DNA of 5,740 bases from Chthoniobacterales bacterium (GTDB taxonomy: Bacteria; Verrucomicrobiota; Verrucomicrobiia; Chthoniobacterales; UBA10450), in the NCBI GenBank assembly GCA_025980625.1, contig JAICXG010000182.1, forward strand, positions 1 through 5,740, in the 5' to 3' direction. Below the pieces are notes generated by a model, which was not told the DNA's origin, made no database searches, and saw nothing but the letters and a program-made list of their open reading frames with translations. This document shows, in pieces, positions 1 to 4,882 of the stretch. Numbering within the stretch: position 1 is the first letter of the stretch; each line of letters begins with the position of its first letter. A program made the translations under genes and the position numbers.

Positions 1-255
1 ATCCCGACACTTGCGAACTTTACAATTCGGCGACCGGCACCTGGTCATTAACCGGTAGCCTCAACACCGGACGAAACGACCATACTGCAACTCTCCTGCC
101 CGACGGCACCGTGCTCGTTGTGGGAGGAGCATTTCCCAACGGCACTCCTATCGCGAGCGCGGAACTCTATACCAGGAACCATGGCAGCCACCAGGGTCGA
201 TAGCCGCGACGCCATTAACAATCTCCATGATCGAATCACCTTCTACCTTTACGCC
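1..255 (+). pseudogene. Degenerate 3' part of a kelch-repeat protein gene (5' end outside window)
   Basis: Frame 3 (codons from base 3) reads through one and a half kelch repeats, with the motifs TGTWSLTGSLNTGR, HTATLLPDG, VLVVGG and ASAELY. Just after that last motif, near 171-180, the frame breaks and hits TAG at 201-203. Aligned with the intact gene downstream, bases 1-170 match 1333-1502 without gaps (about 82% identity by hand). A net loss of 2 bp then follows. In the shifted frame the homology continues as AATRVDSRDAINN and ITFYLYA, matching the intact protein's AATKVDGHGTIDN and VTFHLHA, up to about base 255. Beyond that the C-terminal domain is unrecognisable and no product end is conserved. 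This is a paralogous, probably tandemly duplicated, gene that has decayed. A sequencing error could mimic the 2-bp shift but not the loss of the C-terminal domain. Confidence 0.75.
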
Positions 256-357
256 CCTGTCCGGCGACAGCACCCGCCCGTAACGAGTCTGGATCGGGTA
301 CGAAACTGTCTATCCAGCAGCTTCGAGCCTTTGCGATCTTCAGCCTCGAACCAGGCG

Positions 358-364
358 AGAGGAG
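358..364 (+). promoter_or_regulatory. Shine-Dalgarno site of the kelch gene
   Basis: AGAGGAG lies 7 nt before the ATG at 372, an ideal spacing. It fixes the start of the kelch protein ahead of the alternative Met at residue 25, which would shorten the signal peptide. I saw no convincing -35/-10 promoter in 256-357. Confidence 0.7.
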
Positions 365-371
365 TCCGCTT

Positions 372-1868
372 ATGAAAAAGCCCGTGCAACTCATCACCGT
401 GATAACTCAATCGCCAACCGCCTCGCTTCTCACACGACCGGTTATGCTTCTGCTCCTGTCTTTCGCAACCGGCCTTGCGTCCATGCGGCCGTGCGCCGCT
501 ACTCCTGGCGAATGGGAATACACCGGCAGCCTCAAGACCGCCCGGTTCCACCACACGGCGACGTTGCTTCCCGATGGCAGGGTGCTGGTCGCCGGAGGTA
601 GAGCGGGTCGAGGCGGCGAGGCTCTCGCAAGCGCCGAACTCTACGACCCGGCCACCGGCACGTGGTCAGATGCCGCCAGTCTCAAAACCGCGCGAGACTC
701 CCATACGGCAACACTGTTGCCTAACGGCAAGGTGCTCGTCGCAGGCGGTAGGGCAGGCGGCGTAGATTTCGCGAGTGCGGAACTCTATGATCCGCTCACT
801 GATGCCTGGTCTCCAACTGGCAGCCTGAACACACCGCGGGTATTCCATACGGCAACTCTCCTGCCTAACGGCATGGTGCTCGTTGTTGGCGGAATCGAAG
901 GCGCGACCTATTTAGCGAGCGCAGAGCTCTATAATCCGGCTACGGGTAAGTGGTCGAATACCGGCAGCCTCAGGACAGGGCGAGACTTCCAAACGGCCAA
1001 TCTTCTGACCAATGGCAAGGTGCTCGTGGCCGGGGGAGATGGTTCCGGAGACGTTGCACTTGCCACTGCCGAACTTTACGATCCCGATAAAGGGACGTGG
1101 TCGCCAACCGGCAGCCTAAACACCGCGCGAGACGACGATACGGGAACTCTTCTGCCCGATGGCAATGTGCTCGTGGCCGGGGGAAATCCTACTGATCTCA
1201 CCAGTGCCGAACTCTACGATCCGTCGACCGGCACCTGGTCTTTAACCGGTAACCTCAACAATGGGCGAGCCGACGACGTCGAAACACTTTTGCCCAACGG
1301 CCTGGTTCTTGTCGCCGGAGGCACCGCCTTGGATCCCGATACCTGCGAACTCTATGATGCGGTGAACGGCACCTGGTCACTAACCGGTAGCCTCAACGCC
1401 CCACGAAAAGACCATACCGCAACCCTCCTTCCCAGCGGCATGGTCCTCGTGACGGGCGGAGGATCTACCCACGGCATTCCTATCGCGAGCGCGGAACTCT
1501 ATGATCCGGGAACCGTGGCGGCCACCAAGGTCGATGGCCATGGCACGATCGATAACCAAGGTAATCAAGTCACCTTCCATCTTCACGCGACCCAGTCCGA
1601 TGAGACCAACCGGGCCGACTTTTTTTCCTTTTGCGATCCCGCTGCCAGTGTCTGCCTGACGAATGGCGAAATTCGGAGTCTCTCCATCAATGGTAACACG
1701 GCTGCGTGCAGTGGCACTGCTCGTTTGGACGACGGAACCAAAGTCAGCTTCATCGTGAATGTGACTGATAACGGCTCACCCGGAACCTCGGACACGATTT
1801 TCATCACTCTCAACGACGGTTATTCCGTCGGCGGCGCGCTCACCAGCGGCGATATTCAAATCCACTAG
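372..1868 (+). CDS. Secreted kelch-repeat (beta-propeller) protein
   Basis: 498 residues. The N-terminus has basic residues, then a hydrophobic stretch at about 24-38 (VMLLLLSFATGLASM) and a likely signal peptidase I site near CAA-T (41-44). Export is therefore predicted, although the n-region is long. Residues 48-378 hold seven kelch repeats of 46-51 residues, each with TGSL-x-TAR, HTATLLPxG, VLVAGG, ASAELYDP and a closing TGTWS. Seven blades would close one beta-propeller. Residues 379-498 form a separate beta-rich domain with three Cys (in FCDP, VCLT and AACSG) and an ending VTDNGSPGTSDTIF...GALTSGDIQIH, a pattern seen at the end of many extracellular bacterial proteins. No catalytic residues are evident. 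Propellers of this type usually bind proteins or glycans, so the role here is unknown. The gene converges on ftsZ and is probably unrelated to division. A decayed paralogue lies just upstream. Confidence 0.9.
   Translation: MKKPVQLITVITQSPTASLLTRPVMLLLLSFATGLASMRPCAATPGEWEYTGSLKTARFHHTATLLPDGRVLVAGGRAGRGGEALASAELYDPATGTWSDAASLKTARDSHTATLLPNGKVLVAGGRAGGVDFASAELYDPLTDAWSPTGSLNTPRVFHTATLLPNGMVLVVGGIEGATYLASAELYNPATGKWSNTGSLRTGRDFQTANLLTNGKVLVAGGDGSGDVALATAELYDPDKGTWSPTGSLNTARDDDTGTLLPDGNVLVAGGNPTDLTSAELYDPSTGTWSLTGNLNNGRADDVETLLPNGLVLVAGGTALDPDTCELYDAVNGTWSLTGSLNAPRKDHTATLLPSGMVLVTGGGSTHGIPIASAELYDPGTVAATKVDGHGTIDNQGNQVTFHLHATQSDETNRADFFSFCDPAASVCLTNGEIRSLSINGNTAACSGTARLDDGTKVSFIVNVTDNGSPGTSDTIFITLNDGYSVGGALTSGDIQIH
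513..1508 (+). repeat. Seven in-gene kelch repeats, about 140-150 bp each
   Basis: The coding DNA repeats with a period of 46-51 codons. Conserved blocks encode the TGSL strand, the HTATLLPxG-VLVAGG hairpin and the ASAELYDP strand. Repeats 1-3 and 7 are closest to consensus. Repeats 4-6 have lost the His of HTAT (QTAN, DTGT, DVET). Repeat 6 is the most divergent, with CELYDA in place of AELYDP. Such arrays expand and contract by recombination. Confidence 0.85.
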
Positions 1869-1901
1869 GAGAACTCAAGGCGTGATCGAGCCGTCCTTTA
1901 C

Positions 1902-1910
1902 TCGTTAGGC
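1902..1910 (+). repeat. TCGTTAGGC word, copy in the convergent spacer
   Basis: Exact copy of the 9-mer found eight times in this window. It lies 34 bp after the kelch stop codon in non-coding DNA. Flanking bases make a small CTCG...CGAG inverted repeat around it. Confidence 0.6.
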
Positions 1911-1936
1911 GGCGAGAATGATCCGAACCGCGGGTG

Positions 1937-1964
1937 GCGCTTTAAGCTAACGAGCTTCCAGCGT
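1937..1964. terminator. Stem-loop between convergent genes; possible bidirectional terminator
   Basis: GCGCT-tt-AAGCT-aacg-AGCTT-cc-AGCGT forms a two-part hairpin: a perfect 5-bp inner stem with a 4-nt loop, a symmetric 2x2 internal loop, and a 5-bp outer stem with one G-T pair. It sits between the kelch stop (1868) and the ftsZ stop (2003), where both transcripts should end. There is no T-run on either side, so it is not a standard intrinsic terminator. It may pause polymerase, protect mRNA ends, or be incidental. The remainder of 1869-2002 shows nothing else recognisable. Confidence 0.3.
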
Positions 1965-2002
1965 GCGAATTTCCGATCGGGCGCGGCCACAAACGTCCTG
2001 TC

Positions 2003-3463
2003 CTATTTCATCCGCACATTTTTCCGCAGAAAGGTGGGCACGTCGAGGTCCTGGCCCTCCACGATGGTCGGCTCGCTTTTTTCGAAGCGGCCACGCGTGA
2101 TTGGCTCGAATTGCATCACTTCCTGCCGCGCTTGAACGTATTTCTCCTTCTTCGGCGGCGCTGTTTTTACCGGCTCCGGTTGCGCCGCCGGCTGCGGCTC
2201 GCGCCTAACGAGTGGCTTCTTTTCCTTGCGCACCGCGGCTGGCGCGGAGGGCGGCGGAGCAATCTCGGCCATCGGCAGGTTCTTCTCTTCCGCGGCGAAG
2301 AATTCTTCCTCGACCGGTTCAACGGCAGGCGGCGGTTGTGGATTGGCGAACTCGACCACGTTCGGCGGCGTCGGCGCTTCGATTTCGATCGGGCCTGAGA
2401 AGCTTGCCGTTGCCGGCGGAATCTCGACGGCCGTGGGTTTTGGTTTAAGGCGCGGAATCATTTGCGGCGCGGCCTGCACCGCACCATCGGCCGAGAGCGA
2501 GCTGATGAGTGTGACACTCAGGCGATTGCCCATCTTGTTGTCAACCGAAGTGCCGAAAAGGATCTGAGTATGATCTTCGACGTGGCGGTTGAGTTCCTGC
2601 ATGACGATTTCCACTTCCGTCAGAGTCATACCAGGGCCGCCGGCGATCTGGACGAGGACGGCCTGCGCATCGCTCAGCATTTTGCCGCGATCCATCAGTG
2701 GGTTCCTGAGGGCAAGGGCGAGCGCTTCGTGGGCGCGATTGTCGCTGTCGGACTCGCCGTAGCCGAAAAGGCAGCGGCTGTTCTGGCTGCGAAGTGCGGC
2801 GAGCAATTCGTCGAACCCAATCCGGATGAGACCCGGTCGCCTAACGACATTGATAATCGCGCGGACGCTTTGGCTGATCGTCGTATCGGCGACCGCGAAG
2901 GCCTGGTGGATGCCGGCTTTGGGCAAGACGATGTCGCCCATCCGGTCGTTCTCGAAACAAATGACGGCGTCAGCGACGCGCTGCAATTCCTGCAAGGCTT
3001 CGATCGCCTGACGGCAGCGTCGCTTTCCCTCAAAAACGAACGGCAGGGTCGCGAACGCGAGCACAAGCGAGCCGTGCTCGCGCGCCAGCTCGGCAATCCG
3101 CGGCGCCGCGCCCGAGCCGGTGCCGCCGCCGAGCCCGGCGCAGATGAAAACCATCCGGGCGCCGCGCAAGGTCTCGCAGATTTCCTCGGCCGATTCCTGG
3201 GCGGCATTGAAGCCTAGCTCGGGGTCGCCGCCGGTGCCGAGCCCGCGGGTGACGCCGCGGCCGATCTGCAATTTGCAGGTTGCGACCGAGCCGGCGAGCG
3301 ATTGCACGTCGGTGTTAAGCGCGATCATCTCGGCGTGTTCCATCCCGTCGAGCACGATGCGGTCGAGGGCGTTCGCGCCCGCCCCGCCCACGCCGACGAT
3401 TTTGATCGCGAGGTCGTCCTCTTTGCGTTCCGGCAGGCTGTAGTTACGGCTGAGTTGGATCAT
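2003..3463 (-). CDS. ftsZ: Cell division protein FtsZ (divergent T7 loop)
   Basis: 486 residues; cytoplasmic tubulin-family GTPase that polymerises into the division ring. GTP-binding motifs, in order: T1 VGVGGAGANA (23-32), T2 ALNTD (48-52), T3 TRGLGTGGDPELG (72-84), tubulin signature GGGTGSGAAP (112-121), T5 FVFEGKRR (142-149) and T6 ENDR (171-174). The T7 synergy loop at 211-220 reads GLIRIGFDEL, where most FtsZ have GLxNVDFADV, so the usual Asn and first Asp are Arg and Gly, and acidic residues (D218, E219) appear shifted. A Pro/Glu/Lys-rich linker of about 145 residues (325-470) is long for the family. It is followed by the canonical FtsA-binding peptide DLDVPTFLRK (472-481). The ATG at 3463 is forced: an in-frame TAA lies 18 nt upstream with no other start between. 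No Shine-Dalgarno is visible. It lies downstream of ftsA, separated by a palindromic repeat. Confidence 0.95.
   Translation of the reverse strand: MIQLSRNYSLPERKEDDLAIKIVGVGGAGANALDRIVLDGMEHAEMIALNTDVQSLAGSVATCKLQIGRGVTRGLGTGGDPELGFNAAQESAEEICETLRGARMVFICAGLGGGTGSGAAPRIAELAREHGSLVLAFATLPFVFEGKRRCRQAIEALQELQRVADAVICFENDRMGDIVLPKAGIHQAFAVADTTISQSVRAIINVVRRPGLIRIGFDELLAALRSQNSRCLFGYGESDSDNRAHEALALALRNPLMDRGKMLSDAQAVLVQIAGGPGMTLTEVEIVMQELNRHVEDHTQILFGTSVDNKMGNRLSVTLISSLSADGAVQAAPQMIPRLKPKPTAVEIPPATASFSGPIEIEAPTPPNVVEFANPQPPPAVEPVEEEFFAAEEKNLPMAEIAPPPSAPAAVRKEKKPLVRREPQPAAQPEPVKTAPPKKEKYVQARQEVMQFEPITRGRFEKSEPTIVEGQDLDVPTFLRKNVRMK
2203..2211 (-). repeat. TCGTTAGGC word inside the ftsZ linker
   Basis: Exact 9-mer on the gene's sense strand, encoding Leu-Val-Arg-Arg around residues 418-421. 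It uses the rare AGG codon for Arg420 in an otherwise GC-biased gene. Confidence 0.6.
2839..2847 (-). repeat. TCGTTAGGC word next to the ftsZ T7 loop
   Basis: Exact 9-mer on the sense strand, encoding Val-Val-Arg-Arg at 206-209 as GTC-GTT-AGG-CGA. Both Arg codons are unusual for this DNA. It lies directly before the divergent T7 loop. Confidence 0.6.
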
Positions 3464-3464
3464 A

Positions 3465-3484
3465 TCGTTAGGCTTTCGTTAGGC
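3465..3484 (-). repeat. Tandem TCGTTAGGC words in the ftsZ leader
   Basis: Read in the ftsZ direction, GCCTAACGAAAGCCTAACGA contains two exact copies with an 11-bp period. The second copy ends 1 nt before the ATG. They occupy the place where a ribosome binding site should be and supply the in-frame TAA that limits the ftsZ start. An 11-bp period would put both copies on nearly the same face of the helix, compatible with a paired protein site. A regulatory role is inference. Confidence 0.65.
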
Positions 3485-3497
3485 AGGGCTAAGCAAT

Positions 3498-3663
3498 CGT
3501 CGTCATCCCGAGCGTAGTCGAGGGATCCGGTGCAGGAACCATGAAGGTTGGCTGCGATGAAAGTGAACCAGCAGTGTTGACCGCTCGCCAATCGGGCGAG
3601 GTTGCTTCACGGTAGCTCCACGGGATCCTTCGACTCCGCTGCGCTTCTCTCAGGATGACAACG
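3498..3663. repeat. MITE/REP-like palindromic repeat between ftsA and ftsZ
   Basis: About 166 bp with imperfect terminal inverted repeats. The left end reads CGTCGTCATCCCGAG, then AGTCGAGGGATCC (to 3528). The right end, complemented, reads CGTTGTCATCCTGAG, then AGTCGAAGGATCC (from 3623). The right arm carries about 10 extra bases. The GTCATCC(C/T)GAG...GTCGA(A/G)GGATC pattern is a familiar dispersed repeat in environmental bacterial genomes. Its spurious translations, such as VILREAQRSRRIP and STTLGMT, litter protein databases; this is recalled, not searched. No transposase is encoded, so it would be a non-autonomous element. It begins 7 bp after the ftsA stop and ends 34 bp before ftsZ, splitting the operon. 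I saw no clear target-site duplication. Confidence 0.7.
3584..3600. repeat. Small hairpin inside the palindromic repeat
   Basis: CTCGCC-aatcg-GGCGAG is a perfect 6-bp, GC-rich stem with a 5-nt loop near the centre of the 3498-3663 element. No T-run follows on either strand, so it is unlikely to terminate transcription on its own. Confidence 0.5.
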
Positions 3664-3670
3664 TGATGAT

Positions 3671-4882
3671 TCATCGCATCCGTCCCAGTAACTTGCCGAC
3701 GAGCCCGCGAATGCCGCCCCGCGCCGGCCGATCGGCTTGGACAGCCTGCGCGTATTTGATCAAGCCGATCGCGGCCGAGAACTGCGGGTTCTCGAACGCA
3801 CTCGTCAGGCCCGACATTGTCTGGGCGTGGCAGACGCGCGCGGGGATTTCGAAAACTTCCTCCGCCAGATTGTCGATCCCGTTGAGCTGGCTGCATCCGC
3901 CGGTGATAAAAATGCCTTCGCCGAGATAATTGAGGAAGGGCTCGTCTTCGAGTCGTTTTTTCAGCAGCTCGAAACTCTCGCGCAGTCGCATGTGAATGAT
4001 CGTATTCAAGGTCTCGCGCTCGATCTCTTTCCCGGCGAATCCGGAGTCGTCCTTGAGCAAAACGGTTTCGCCCGGAAGACAATTGCCGAGCACGGTGCTC
4101 CCTTCCTCGATCTTCAATTTCTCCGCCCGGGTCATCGGGATGCGCAGGCCCATCGAGATGTCGTTCGTGATGTGATCGCCGCCGACCGCGAGGACGCCGC
4201 TCTGTCGCACCGCGCCGTCGTTATACAGAATGTAATCGGTCGTGCCGCCGCCGACATCGATGACGAGCGCGCCGAGATTTTTCTGGTGTTGTGTGAGGAC
4301 GACCTGGGCGGCGGCGAAGGGCGCGAAGACGACGTCCTCGACATCGAGCGGCAATTCCTTGACGCAGCGGATCGAATTCTGGATGCGGCTGCGCATGCCG
4401 TGGATGATGTGAAAATCGGCCTCGAGTTTCTGGCCTAACATTCCCACCGGGCTGAGCACGCCATCCTGTCCGTCGATGTGATAACTCTGGATGATGGAAT
4501 GGAGAAAGGCGTTCTGCGACGGGATGCTGACCTCGCGCGCGTTCACCCGCACGTCTTCCACATCCTGTTCGTCGATCTCGTCGCGGTCCTCGGGAAGAAG
4601 GACGCAGCCGCGGTTGTTGAAGCTCTGGATGTGACCGCCGGTGATCGCGAGATACACGCTTCGGATCATGATGTCGCTTTTCTCCTCGGCATCGACGACC
4701 GCTTCGTGGACGCATTTCATCGCGGTCTCGAAATCGACGATCTCGCCCTTGCGCACGCCGCGCGAGGGCGCCTGGCCGACCCCGAGAATCTTAAGGGTGC
4801 CGTCGGGCTTTCCTTCGCCGACGACGACACAGATTTTCGAAGTGCCGATCTCGAGACCGACCATGAGGTTGCTGCTAGCCAT
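3671..4882 (-). CDS. ftsA: Cell division protein FtsA, membrane anchor of FtsZ
   Basis: 403 residues, normal length for this actin-like ATPase, which tethers FtsZ filaments to the inner face of the membrane and recruits later division proteins. Visible motifs: phosphate-1 VGLEIGTSK (8-16), the FtsA-specific 1C subdomain at about 84-165 with VNAREVSIPSQN and VGMLGQKLEADFHII, phosphate-2 VIDVGGGTTDY (207-217) and the adenosine motif GIFITGGCSQLNG (323-335). The last 15 residues, GGIRGLVGKLLGRMR, form a basic amphipathic helix, the family's membrane-targeting sequence. The ATG at 4882 overlaps the end of ftsQ (TAG at 4877-4875) by 8 bp and has a good Shine-Dalgarno inside ftsQ, so translation is probably coupled. 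The near-motif TGTTAGGCC encodes Leu149-Gly150 with the rare TTA codon. Nothing suggests loss of function. Confidence 0.96.
   Translation of the reverse strand: MASSNLMVGLEIGTSKICVVVGEGKPDGTLKILGVGQAPSRGVRKGEIVDFETAMKCVHEAVVDAEEKSDIMIRSVYLAITGGHIQSFNNRGCVLLPEDRDEIDEQDVEDVRVNAREVSIPSQNAFLHSIIQSYHIDGQDGVLSPVGMLGQKLEADFHIIHGMRSRIQNSIRCVKELPLDVEDVVFAPFAAAQVVLTQHQKNLGALVIDVGGGTTDYILYNDGAVRQSGVLAVGGDHITNDISMGLRIPMTRAEKLKIEEGSTVLGNCLPGETVLLKDDSGFAGKEIERETLNTIIHMRLRESFELLKKRLEDEPFLNYLGEGIFITGGCSQLNGIDNLAEEVFEIPARVCHAQTMSGLTSAFENPQFSAAIGLIKYAQAVQADRPARGGIRGLVGKLLGRMR

Noticed and set aside
118..375. 85-codon plus-strand frame starting at 118 as a separate small gene
   Set aside because: Its first part is out of frame with the kelch coding and its middle is the frameshifted kelch remnant, so it is part of the pseudogene.
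2462..3217. 251-codon open frame on the plus strand opposite ftsZ
   Set aside because: It is the antisense of a strongly supported ftsZ in GC-rich DNA, where stop codons are scarce on the opposite strand. Its translation has no recognisable motif.
1902..3484. GTTAGGC / GCCTAAC as integron attC core sites
   Set aside because: The words fit the attC core patterns GTTRRRY and RYYYAAC, but they are scattered singly inside conserved fts genes, lack the paired L boxes and imperfect palindrome, and do not bound cassettes. No integrase is present.
3576..3581. TTGACC as a -35 box inside the palindromic repeat
   Set aside because: No -10-like hexamer lies at a suitable distance, and it would point toward ftsA antisense.
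3489..4082. 197-codon minus-strand frame across the palindromic repeat and the 3' end of ftsA
   Set aside because: It combines an out-of-frame reading of ftsA with the typical spurious translation of the repeat (VILREAQRSRRIP, STTLGMT). It is not a gene.
3737..4438. 233-codon open frame on the plus strand opposite ftsA
   Set aside because: Same cause: antisense shadow of a conserved gene, with Asp/Arg/Ala-rich composition typical of such shadows.
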